15,474 nt of DNA from Dyella_B sp035486915 (GCF_035486915.1 NZ_DATHMR010000191.1:1-15474); one strand, 5' to 3'. Positions 8,393 to 15,474 are shown, numbered from the stretch's first letter. Notes: a model not told the origin generated them from the letters alone. A program made the numbers and translations.

Positions 8393-8464
8393 CATGCCTT
8401 CCGGCATGGACGGACTAAAGGCACATTTGCCGACACGCTCGCACGCGTATGAAGTGTTATGGGA
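8393..8464 (+). promoter_or_regulatory. Conserved leader block, copy 3 (upstream of RND permease 3)
   Basis: Third copy. CATGCC-TTCC-GGCATG (8393-8408) is a perfect 6-bp palindrome with a changed loop. GGACGGACTAAAGGCACATTTGC follows the pattern of the other copies. TTTGCC (8426-8431) and TATGAA (8448-8453) are 16 bases apart, as in copy 2, and TTATGGGA follows. The block starts 161 bases before the ATG at 8554. It lies downstream of the 8292-8326 terminator, so a promoter between 8327 and the gene is needed; this block is the best candidate. The remainder of this 280-base gap shows nothing else I can name. Confidence 0.65.
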
Positions 8465-8553
8465 GTGGCCCTTCACTATTGCATGGCGTGCAGCGCGCGA
8501 GGTCGCCGCCCACTTCGCCTTCTGAGGATTGATGTGAATCTGGCAGTGAGCGC

Positions 8554-11500
8554 ATGAATATTTTCGAGCCCGTCATCCGTCGCCCTGCCGCCACGTCGTT
8601 ACTGGCGATCGGGCTGATAATCGCCGGCTTCTGCGCGTACCTGGTACTGGGCCTGGCTGCGTTTCCTTCCATGCAGTTTCCGGCCGTCACCGTACAAGCA
8701 TTACTTCCCGGAGCGGATGCGCAAACGGTGGCAGCCACGGTGACGGCACCGCTGGAACGCCAGTTCGGCCGCATTCCCGGTATCCAGCAAATGACCTCCG
8801 ACGCCAATCCCGGCGGCACGCAGATCCAGATTCTTTTCGACACATCGCGCAGCGCCGATGATGCGGCGCGCGACGTCGAAGCGGCGATCAATGCGGCGAT
8901 ACCCGATCTGCCCGCAGTGATGGCGCTGTCGCCGCCGCAATTGTTCAAGGCCGACACCACGCAGATTCCGGTGCTGCTGATGGCCATGACCTCCACCAGC
9001 ATGGCGCCGGACAAACTTTACGATCTGGCCGACACGCTGATGCGTCCGGCGATAGCGCAAATTCCTGGCGTTGCGCAGGCACAGCTGATCGGTGGCACGC
9101 CGCATGCCGTGCGTGTATCGCTCAACAGCAGTGCACTGACGGCTAAAGGACTTACCGCCAACGACGTGGCCAATGTGTTGCGTGCTGCCAACGTCAACTC
9201 ACCGCAGGGCATTCTCAGCGATGGCGTGACACAGATGACCGTGAGCGCCAACGATGGTTTGATCAGAGCGCGCGACTTCGCTTCGCTGGTAATTGCCAAT
9301 CAGAAGGGCATACCGGTGCGGCTCTCCGACGTCGCAACCGTGGCCGATGGCCAACAGGATGCTTATCAGGCGGCGTGGTTCAACAACCAACATGCCGTGA
9401 TTTTGCAGGTGATGAAGCGCCCGGAAGCCAACGCCGTGCAGCTGGCGCAGAACATCCGCGATACGGTACCGAGGCTGGAAGCGCTGGTGCCCGCCGATGT
9501 GCAGATCACGCCGATCTTCGATCTTACCGATTCCACCAAGTCGACGCTGCGCGAAGTGGAAGTGGCGCTGATGCTTAGTGTTTTGATGGTCGCAGCGGTG
9601 ATGCTGGTTTTCCTGCGCCGTGTACGCCCGACCGTGATCGCCATGCTGAGCGTACCGTTGTCGCTGGCCGGCGCCTTCGTGCTGATGTATGCGCTTGGCT
9701 TCACCCTCAACATGTTGTCGCTGATTGCGCTGGTGTTGTGTATCGGCTTCGTGGTCGACGATGCCATCGTGGTGATCGAGAACATCTTTCGCCATATGGA
9801 GCAAGGCACCGATCCGCTGCAGGCATCGCTTATCGGTGTGCGCGAGATCGGCTTTACGGTGATCTCCATCACCCTCTCGCTGATCGCAGTGTTTGCGCCG
9901 ATGGTGTTCGGGCATAACGCGATGGTGATGCTGATGCGTGAATTCTCGGTCACGCTGATTGCGACCATCGTGATTTCCGCGTTGGTTTCCCTCACGCTTA
10001 CGCCTGCGCTATGCGGTATCTATTTGGTGCGGGAGGAGTCCCGCGCACAACCGGGCAAACTGGAGCGGGCAGTGGAGCGCTTCGACCGAAGCCTGCTGCG
10101 CATCTATTCCGCCGGACTGGACTGGGCCATGCGCCATCGGCGCATCATGCGCTGGCAACCGCTGCTGCTATTGATCCTGACGGTGGTGCTGGCCATGGCC
10201 GTAGCCAAGACAGCCGGCGGCACGCTGATGCCCGAAGGCGATACCGGCAAGATCGAAGCGGATCTGGTCGCGGACGCCAACATCTCGCCGGATCTGCTGG
10301 CCCAGCGCACACAGGCACTCGAGCACGCGATGTTGGCCGATCCGGCCGTGCTCGATGTCACCTCCTTTCTCGGCGGCAACAACACCAACGGCGCCGTCGC
10401 CAACGAAGCGACGTATTTCATCGACCTCAAACCACGCGGCGATGGTCCGGGCCAACGCCCGGACCCGGCGGACAAAGTTATTGCACGATTGAAGAAGCAG
10501 TACGAGAAGCTGACCGACGTGCAGATCACGCTTACCAGTATCGGCTTTTTTACTAGCAGTACCGGCAACAAGGCCAAGGGCAAATACGCTTTCGACCTGA
10601 CCAGCACTACGAGCCAGGCGTTGCAGGAACCCACTCTGAAACTTGCGCAAGTGATGCGCACGATGAAGCAGTTCCACGATGTAAGCACCAGCTTCGACAG
10701 CATTGGCAAGCAGCAGCGTCTGGAAATCGATCGCAATGCCGCTTCGCGACTGCAAGTGGGTATGGGCCAGATCGATCAGCTGCTCGCAGATGCCTTCGGC
10801 CAGACGCCGGTGTCGGTGATCTACTCCGATCTCAACCAATACCAAGTGATCCTGATCGCAGACAACGCCGGTTCATTGAGCCCGCAAACACTCTTGAACA
10901 TGTATGTGCGCAACAGCCAGAACAAGATGGTGCCGCTTTCGGCGATGGCGCATATCCGACCCTTTATCGAGCCGATCGACATCCAGCATTACAACCAGCT
11001 CGAATCGGCGACCATCAACTACAACCTCGCTGACGACATCACGCAGGCCGATGGCTTGAAGCTCATCGATCAGGCGATGTTCGCTGCGCAATTACCGCCA
11101 GGCGTCATGAAGAAATTCACTGGCGACAACCAGAAGCTCGTGGATGCGGCCACCAATGCGGCGGTGATCTTTATCGCGGTCATCCTCGCGATGTACATCG
11201 TGCTCGGCATTCTCTACGAGAGTCTGATCCATCCGCTGACCATTCTTTCCACCCTGCCGGCGGCGGGCATGGGTGCGTTCCTGGCCATGCTGATCACGCA
11301 CACGCAGCTGTCTACCATGTCGGTGATCGCCGTGCTGATGCTGATCGGCATCGTAAAGAAGAACGCCATTTTGATGGTGGACTTCGCCCTGGTCGCCGAA
11401 CGCGAACATGGCCGCACGCCGCCGGAAGCCATTCGTGAAGCAGCACTCGTTCGTTTTCGCCCGATTACCATGACGACGCTAGTCGCGATGGGGGCTGCAT

Positions 11501-11739
11501 TACCTCTGGCGATCGGTTTTGGCATCGGTTCGGAGATGCGTCAGCCGTTAGGTATCGCCATTCTCGGCGGTCTGTTTGTTTCGCAACTACTGACGCTGCT
11601 CAGCACACCGGCGATCTATCTATGGCAGCACGACCGACGTGAGCGCAAAGCCATGCGCAAGGCACGGCGTGCAGAGAAACGTCGCTTGCGGCAACTGGGC
11701 AAGCCGATGGCGGTGCCGGAAGTGGGCGGGACGGGTTGA
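8554..11739 (+). CDS. RND multidrug efflux permease, MdtB/MdtC type (copy 3 of 3)
   Basis: Third tandem RND permease, 1061 aa. TM4 carries D402/D403, TM10 K936, and RFRPITMTT gives R967 and T974, so the proton relay is complete. The membrane segments are nearly the same as in copies 1 and 2, whereas periplasmic porter loops differ (ALSPPQLFKADTTQIP here; a Thr/Ser stretch near FFTSSTGNKAKG instead of the Gly-rich loop of copy 2). The basic cytoplasmic tail is again present, ending PEVGGTG. ATG at 8554 starts the MNIF N-terminus shared with the other copies; the only near ribosome site is a weak GTGAG at 8546-8550, while a better GAGGA sits at 8524-8528. This gene follows a strong terminator and has its own leader block, so it can be transcribed alone. 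It is convergent with the sulfotransferase gene. Substrate unknown; a mixed trimer with a paralogue, as in E. coli MdtB2C, is possible. Confidence 0.95.
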   Translation: MNIFEPVIRRPAATSLLAIGLIIAGFCAYLVLGLAAFPSMQFPAVTVQALLPGADAQTVAATVTAPLERQFGRIPGIQQMTSDANPGGTQIQILFDTSRSADDAARDVEAAINAAIPDLPAVMALSPPQLFKADTTQIPVLLMAMTSTSMAPDKLYDLADTLMRPAIAQIPGVAQAQLIGGTPHAVRVSLNSSALTAKGLTANDVANVLRAANVNSPQGILSDGVTQMTVSANDGLIRARDFASLVIANQKGIPVRLSDVATVADGQQDAYQAAWFNNQHAVILQVMKRPEANAVQLAQNIRDTVPRLEALVPADVQITPIFDLTDSTKSTLREVEVALMLSVLMVAAVMLVFLRRVRPTVIAMLSVPLSLAGAFVLMYALGFTLNMLSLIALVLCIGFVVDDAIVVIENIFRHMEQGTDPLQASLIGVREIGFTVISITLSLIAVFAPMVFGHNAMVMLMREFSVTLIATIVISALVSLTLTPALCGIYLVREESRAQPGKLERAVERFDRSLLRIYSAGLDWAMRHRRIMRWQPLLLLILTVVLAMAVAKTAGGTLMPEGDTGKIEADLVADANISPDLLAQRTQALEHAMLADPAVLDVTSFLGGNNTNGAVANEATYFIDLKPRGDGPGQRPDPADKVIARLKKQYEKLTDVQITLTSIGFFTSSTGNKAKGKYAFDLTSTTSQALQEPTLKLAQVMRTMKQFHDVSTSFDSIGKQQRLEIDRNAASRLQVGMGQIDQLLADAFGQTPVSVIYSDLNQYQVILIADNAGSLSPQTLLNMYVRNSQNKMVPLSAMAHIRPFIEPIDIQHYNQLESATINYNLADDITQADGLKLIDQAMFAAQLPPGVMKKFTGDNQKLVDAATNAAVIFIAVILAMYIVLGILYESLIHPLTILSTLPAAGMGAFLAMLITHTQLSTMSVIAVLMLIGIVKKNAILMVDFALVAEREHGRTPPEAIREAALVRFRPITMTTLVAMGAALPLAIGFGIGSEMRQPLGIAILGGLFVSQLLTLLSTPAIYLWQHDRRERKAMRKARRAEKRRLRQLGKPMAVPEVGGTG

Positions 11740-11761
11740 GAACGGGCCACTCTTTAAGACG

Positions 11762-11815
11762 CGTGGCTGCTGCCCCCGCGGTCGCAACAGCCACGGCTGA
11801 GGTCGCACCGTGGCT
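11762..11815. terminator. Overlapping hairpins between convergent genes, possible bidirectional terminator
   Basis: In the 94-base gap between RND permease 3 and the sulfotransferase, a central arm around CAGCCACGG (11788-11796) can pair either with CGTGGCTG (11762-11769) upstream or with CCGTGGCT (11808-11815) downstream; each pairing is 8 bp and they exclude one another. The first would serve the plus-strand gene, 22 bases after its stop; the second the minus-strand gene, 18 bases after its stop. Neither has a good T-run, so efficiency is doubtful. Confidence 0.4.
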
Positions 11816-11833
11816 TGTCTGCGGGTGGCTTAT

Positions 11834-12664
11834 TCAGAGCATCTTCTCGCCATAGTAAAGTCGATAGAACCATGCCCACACCGTCTCGATCTGCTTTTGA
11901 ATGCGTGGCGGCACCGCATGCGGCGCAGGCGTTGCAATGCGCGTGGCTTGCCGGTGCGGATATTTCATCCGGTAGTGGCTGTCGCTTTCCTGCATCCCCA
12001 TCGTGAGCTGCTCCGGATCGATCTCGAGCGGCGCCAATCCCAGCCATGCGTACAAATGCGACATGCACCTCACTGGCTGCGCGACCAGATCTTCGAAGCG
12101 CACGAAGTACAACCTCTGTTTCGCGGCATCAGGTAAATCCAGCACCGCCTGCAGCGCGATCAGCGGTGCGCCGATCACGCGATCTTTCGCAAACAGCATG
12201 TCCGCGCGGCCGAAGCGGTCGTAGTCGGCCAGATGATCGATAAAGTCCACCAGGATCGTGCGCTGGTGTTGCGCCTCGATCGAACCGTAAATCTGCCCCA
12301 GCTCGCGCAGGCAGACGATCAATTTGGCTTCCGGCTCGATATGCAGAAGCAGTTCGAACGCATGCAGCCATGCGCGGTTCTTGTCGATGACCACTTGGTG
12401 CGCGCCACTGTCGTGATACCAGCCATGCAGGAAGCCGCGCATCGCCGATGCAAGATGCGCGTAGCTGGTGTCGAATGACGAATCCAGCTGCGACAGGAAA
12501 AACTGATCGTCACTGATCATCCGCCGGATGCCGAGCAGCGTATTGCACAGCGGCGAGCTGTGCCCTTCGCAATGAATCTCCGGATGCTGCGCGAGCAGTT
12601 GGCATAGCAAAGTAGAGCCTGCGCGCGGCAGGCCGGTAACGCCAACGAAGGTGGGTGTTGCCAC
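11834..12664 (-). CDS. PAPS-dependent sulfotransferase family protein
   Basis: Cytoplasmic enzyme, 276 aa from the chosen start, expected to transfer a sulfonate group from PAPS to an unknown acceptor. Residues 11-20 are GLPRAGSTLL, the 5'-phosphosulfate-binding loop found near the N-terminus of this family. DKNRAWLH (about 94-101) and LRELGQIYGS (R120, S128; the likely 3'-phosphate-binding motif) follow in the usual order, and FVRFEDL occurs late, as in related proteins. No signal peptide or TM segment is seen. I chose GTG 12664: it has AAGGGG seven bases upstream, begins ATPTFVGVTGLPR, and lies one base after the tpsB stop. A longer frame from GTG 12697 would overlap tpsB by 32 bases and lacks a ribosome site. 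The gene appears translationally coupled to the two-partner secretion genes. A role in sulfating the adhesin or cell-surface material is inference only; the family is too broad to name the acceptor. Confidence 0.88.
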   Translation of the reverse strand: MATPTFVGVTGLPRAGSTLLCQLLAQHPEIHCEGHSSPLCNTLLGIRRMISDDQFFLSQLDSSFDTSYAHLASAMRGFLHGWYHDSGAHQVVIDKNRAWLHAFELLLHIEPEAKLIVCLRELGQIYGSIEAQHQRTILVDFIDHLADYDRFGRADMLFAKDRVIGAPLIALQAVLDLPDAAKQRLYFVRFEDLVAQPVRCMSHLYAWLGLAPLEIDPEQLTMGMQESDSHYRMKYPHRQATRIATPAPHAVPPRIQKQIETVWAWFYRLYYGEKML

Positions 12665-12665
12665 G

Positions 12666-14342
12666 TCAGAACCCCTTGCTGAGCTGCACCCATGCACGCG
12701 TGGACGGACGCCTGCCCGCCAGTTCCGGCGTGCTGCCTACCGGCTGACCCACCTGCACCTGAGCCAGCCATTGATCGGGTCCGGCCCAGTTCAGTCCAAG
12801 ACCCACGCTGCTCAGTGTGGCATGGTTGCTGCCGGTGTCACCGGCCCAGCTTTGCGGATTGATCCACAGGCCACCCTGATCGGCAAACACACTGCCTTGC
12901 CATGCTCCACCCGGCAGAGCCAGATCATGGCGCAGCTCCACGGTGGCCAGATAGCCGGAGGCGCCTGCCAGTGTGCTTACTTCGTAGCCGCGTACGCTCT
13001 GCATGCCGCCGAGCAGGAACTGCTCCGAGGAGTCCAAGTTGCGGTGGCTGTATTGGCCACTGAGGCCCACGTATAGGCGGGTTGTCGCGGTGATCGTTTG
13101 CAGGCGGCTCACACTGCCATCCCAATGCAGCTCATGCCCCTGCGTATCGGCCGTCACCGCATCACTGGCTTGCGCTGCCGCATTGTCAAAGCCCAGTTGC
13201 CCGCGCGTCACCGACAGTTGCGCCTGCGTCACGCCGCCTCCCTCCCAACTATCGCGATGATCGAAGGTGGTGCTCGCCGTCCAGTCCCATGTGTGTCGGT
13301 CATCGTGCACATCGGTGGCGCCGGTGTCGTCTTCCAAGTGGCGATTGTCCACCTCCAGCCGCGCACTGACATTCGTCGTGGGGCTGCGCACGATGGACTG
13401 CGACAACCACGCGCTGCCCTCTGTCGCATGACCACGGGCATCCAGGTCCGACAGGTGTTCCCCCAATTGATAAGACAACGCCGAGTACGCCACCCCGAAC
13501 CGGGTACCCGCGCCATTGAGTGCGAAGTCATAGGCAATGTGGCCGTAATGCATGTGCTCGTCGGAGGCTAACAGCCCCACACTTAGCTGGTCGCCGAGGC
13601 CAGTCAAGTTGTTCACTGCTACGTTGCCGCCCAGACGGATGAGGCCGGTGTAACGATCGCCCCCATCGTCCAGCGTGAGGTTACCGGTCACAGGCGATAG
13701 CGCCTGGGCGTCGACGCTGAGATCGCTGGTACCCGGCGCGCTTCCGGGGCCTAGCGCCGCGTGCGATTGCACTCCGGGCAAGTCGTTGAGCAACAGCAGC
13801 TGACGATCGAGTGCCTGCTGCGTCACCGGCTGGCCACTCTGCAACGGGCTGAGCGTTGCGTTGAGAAGGCTCGTCTGGACGCGACTGTGGTTGGTCACCT
13901 GCACTTGGTCGTAACGCGCTTCGATGATGTTGAACTGCACCACACCGTCACTCAAATCCTGCGTCGGCACGCTGGCGCGCGACAGCGGATAACCGTGGGC
14001 GCGATAGTAGTCGGTGATGCGGTGCGCCAGAGCCGTCAGCGACGTGAGCGTCTGCGTGCGGCCTTCACCATCGGCGACCAGTGCGTGCAGCGTGTTCGTG
14101 TCGAAGATGGTATTGCCGCGAAGGACAATCTGCTTCACCGCAAACGGTGTGTTGTCGGTGACGTGTGCGGCGACCGGCGACTGGATCTGCAGTCCCGGCT
14201 CATGCGGAGGCAACGGTGATTGGGGAGGCTGTGCCTGCTGCAGTAGCTGACCACTGGTGGGTGGCGCCTGCTGCGCGAACGCGGGGGCGGCCAGCATGGC
14301 CAGGGCGAGGGACGACAAACGCAACACGGAAGATCGGGTCAC
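12666..14342 (-). CDS. TpsB: two-partner secretion outer-membrane transporter (ShlB/FhaC/HecB family)
   Basis: Outer-membrane transporter that exports a partner TpsA protein from the periplasm, 558 aa from GTG 14342. The N-terminus then reads TRSSVLR, a hydrophobic stretch and AFA|QQ, a good Sec signal peptide. A longer start at GTG 14402 (578 aa) would overlap the adhesin gene by 17 bases and is less likely. After a Pro/Gln-rich linker (about 24-60) come two POTRA domains (about 66-143 and 144-215) that bind the TPS domain of the substrate, then a 16-strand barrel. Family marks are SVRGYE (VRGY at 450-453, the L6 loop motif of FhaC) and FADQG (486-490, the barrel FxDxG motif). The protein ends WVQLSKGF with the terminal Phe expected for barrel insertion. 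It sits directly after the adhesin gene, its natural partner, and directly before the sulfotransferase. Confidence 0.92.
   Translation of the reverse strand: MTRSSVLRLSSLALAMLAAPAFAQQAPPTSGQLLQQAQPPQSPLPPHEPGLQIQSPVAAHVTDNTPFAVKQIVLRGNTIFDTNTLHALVADGEGRTQTLTSLTALAHRITDYYRAHGYPLSRASVPTQDLSDGVVQFNIIEARYDQVQVTNHSRVQTSLLNATLSPLQSGQPVTQQALDRQLLLLNDLPGVQSHAALGPGSAPGTSDLSVDAQALSPVTGNLTLDDGGDRYTGLIRLGGNVAVNNLTGLGDQLSVGLLASDEHMHYGHIAYDFALNGAGTRFGVAYSALSYQLGEHLSDLDARGHATEGSAWLSQSIVRSPTTNVSARLEVDNRHLEDDTGATDVHDDRHTWDWTASTTFDHRDSWEGGGVTQAQLSVTRGQLGFDNAAAQASDAVTADTQGHELHWDGSVSRLQTITATTRLYVGLSGQYSHRNLDSSEQFLLGGMQSVRGYEVSTLAGASGYLATVELRHDLALPGGAWQGSVFADQGGLWINPQSWAGDTGSNHATLSSVGLGLNWAGPDQWLAQVQVGQPVGSTPELAGRRPSTRAWVQLSKGF
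12672..12677 (-). promoter_or_regulatory. Shine-Dalgarno site of the sulfotransferase, inside tpsB
   Basis: On the minus strand AAGGGG is followed by seven bases and GTG at 12664. The site is formed by the codons for the last Lys and Gly of TpsB (AAG GGG TTC TGA). Stop and start are separated by one base, so terminating ribosomes could reinitiate. This decides the sulfotransferase start against the longer frame. Confidence 0.7.
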
Positions 14343-14385
14343 AGGCAAGCATCCGAGAAGTGAGGTGAGTAGATGGCGTGGTTCG

Positions 14386-15474
14386 TTAGGGCAAGCGCAC
14401 ACCGCCGCCGATCACACGCACATCCGGCGTGTAGAGATCCGATACACCGGCCGACAGGGAGGATCGAGGCGGTATCGTGATTTCCTCGTCCTGCGTGGTC
14501 GCCGTCGACGGCAACGCCGCGGTCGACGCCAGCAGCCCCCCCGGCGGCAGCGCAGTCGCGGTTGGCGCCAGCTGACCTAACTGCTGCTGCGCAAACGCCA
14601 CGCCGGGCAACGCTGCCTCGCCGCGAAGCAGCACCGTGAGCGCCTGCGCATTGCCGGCGGCCTGCACGAATACGTAATCCCCATCGTTCGCGGCCAGACC
14701 ACTACCGTCGACGGCGTATTGCCCAGCCATGCTTTGCGTCGTGGCCGGCGTTGTGAATGCCAGCGTGCCGGTGGTGGCACTGGTTAGCGTATCGCTGCCC
14801 TGCAAGCCAGTGACCGTACCAGTGAGCGGAGGAATCGATTGGCCGACATATGTATGCGCCGGTGTCGCCACATAGGTCAGCGTGGCTGGCGATATCGCGA
14901 GCGTGCCGCTGTCGTAGGTGATGGCGTAGTTGCCGGACGCGAGGCCACCGGGCGTTAGCGTGTAGTTGCCAACATTCAGGGCACCTTGTGAACTACCGCC
15001 ATAGGTCAGCGTACCGCCGAGCACCGCCGCCGTCTGTCCATCGACGAAGCCGTGATAGGTCGCGCCGTTGCCACCGCTGTATGCCTGTGCGTTGTAAATG
15101 ATGCTGGCGTTGTTGGCCGTGATGGTAAGAGGGGCCGGAGTAATCGTGCCGATGGGGGCGGTGGCGGTGCTGTTGCTCAATAGGTAATTGTTGGCTCCAC
15201 TGCCACTGATTACCAACCCGCTCGCTTGTACGTTGATGCCGCTGCCGGCATTGGCGGTGGCATAAACGCCGGACGTAGGATCGTTGAGGCTCACCACATC
15301 GCTGCCGATCACGCCGGTCAACGTGTAGTTGCCCGACGTGAGCGTTGCCGCCGTAGTGCCGTCGTACACCTTGCTCGTCGTGCCAATGAGGCTGGCCGTC
15401 AACGTGGCCGGGCTCACCGTCAGCAAGCCATTGTCGTAATTGATCGTGTAATTGCTCGAGCTCAGCCCTGAAGG
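14386..15474 (-). CDS. TpsA-type filamentous haemagglutinin adhesin, C-terminal part with YDG/MBG repeats
   Basis: C-terminal 362 residues of a secreted adhesin; the 5' end lies beyond the window, and the frame is open to the last base (GLSSSNYTINYDNGLLTVSP), so an apparent start at 15426 is not real. The sequence is low in Cys and charged residues and rich in Gly, Thr, Ser, Ala and Asn. It contains repeated surface-protein domains: a YDG-type unit (KVYDGTTAATLTSGNYTL, about residues 35-52) and MBG-type units (IYNAQAYSGG through GNYAITYDSGTLAIS, about 125-195, then a more divergent one from HTYVGQSIPPLTG, about 205-285). A Pro/Thr/Ala-rich linker follows, then an end reading PDVRVIGGGVRLP. 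In this family the N-terminal signal peptide and TPS domain are recognised by TpsB; those parts are not visible. The stop TAA is 43 bases before the preferred tpsB start, so the two are probably cotranscribed. Adhesion target unknown. Confidence 0.85.
   Translation of the reverse strand, partial: PSGLSSSNYTINYDNGLLTVSPATLTASLIGTTSKVYDGTTAATLTSGNYTLTGVIGSDVVSLNDPTSGVYATANAGSGINVQASGLVISGSGANNYLLSNSTATAPIGTITPAPLTITANNASIIYNAQAYSGGNGATYHGFVDGQTAAVLGGTLTYGGSSQGALNVGNYTLTPGGLASGNYAITYDSGTLAISPATLTYVATPAHTYVGQSIPPLTGTVTGLQGSDTLTSATTGTLAFTTPATTQSMAGQYAVDGSGLAANDGDYVFVQAAGNAQALTVLLRGEAALPGVAFAQQQLGQLAPTATALPPGGLLASTAALPSTATTQDEEITIPPRSSLSAGVSDLYTPDVRVIGGGVRLP

Larger units (their letters stand above)
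1532..11739 (+). repeat. Three tandem units, each conserved leader plus RND gene
   Basis: The segment consists of three head-to-tail units: 1532-4851, 4938-8273 and 8393-11739. The leader palindromes are 3406 and 3455 bases apart and the start codons 3404 and 3460 apart, so leader and gene were duplicated together. Many synonymous differences separate the copies even where the protein is the same (compare the 3' ends around 4690, 8110 and 11560), so the duplications look old. All three reading frames are intact. Confidence 0.75.

Noticed and set aside
8524..8537. GAGGA followed by ATG-TGA (start-stop) before RND permease 3
   Set aside because: A minimal start-stop element is possible but rests on a single occurrence with no counterpart in the other two leaders.
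1..11739. Recent duplication or gene conversion among the three RND genes
   Set aside because: Even the most conserved protein segments differ at many synonymous positions between copies, with no long identical DNA tracts that I could find.
12697..12697. Longer sulfotransferase start at GTG 12697
   Set aside because: No ribosome site, overlap with tpsB, and an N-terminal extension before the PAPS loop without family character; GTG 12664 has a good Shine-Dalgarno sequence.
12129..14250. Several open frames opposite to the sulfotransferase and tpsB
   Set aside because: Low-complexity Arg/Ala/His-rich translations without motifs, overlapping well-supported genes.

Overview
The window looks like a chromosomal segment of a GC-rich gammaproteobacterium. 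The families present, the GC-biased third positions and a dispersed palindrome of the type common in Xanthomonadales suggest the Xanthomonadaceae/Rhodanobacteraceae side (Dyella, Luteibacter or Rhodanobacter-like). That placement is inference; no rRNA or other taxonomic marker is present. No tRNA, rRNA, CRISPR array, transposase or phage gene was found.

Left part (about 1-11740, plus strand). The window opens inside a BtuB-like TonB-dependent outer-membrane receptor, of which the end of the plug and the whole barrel remain. Three complete RND inner-membrane efflux permeases of the MdtB/MdtC type follow in tandem (1053, 1059 and 1061 aa). All three keep the TM4 Asp pair and the TM10/TM11 Lys, Arg and Thr of the proton relay. 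No periplasmic adaptor and no TolC-type channel lie between or beside them, so the pumps must borrow these from elsewhere or from just outside the window. Each permease is preceded by the same roughly 72-base non-coding block, placed 156-161 bases before its start codon. The three genes have drifted widely at synonymous sites while this block is almost unchanged. It is therefore the strongest candidate here for an undescribed regulatory element, whether promoter plus operator palindrome or structured leader RNA. A perfect terminator hairpin separates permeases 2 and 3.

Right part (about 11834-15474, minus strand, convergent with the pumps). Read in its own direction this is a two-partner secretion locus. 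First comes the C-terminal end of a large filamentous-haemagglutinin-type adhesin with YDG/MBG repeats (TpsA, running off the window). Next is its outer-membrane transporter of the ShlB/FhaC family (TpsB). Last is a PAPS-dependent sulfotransferase whose best start lies one base after the tpsB stop, with its Shine-Dalgarno sequence inside the last tpsB codons. The tight coupling raises the possibility that the sulfotransferase modifies the adhesin or a related surface molecule; this is a hypothesis, not a demonstrated function.

All gaps between genes are under 300 bases; what each holds is described in the entries.
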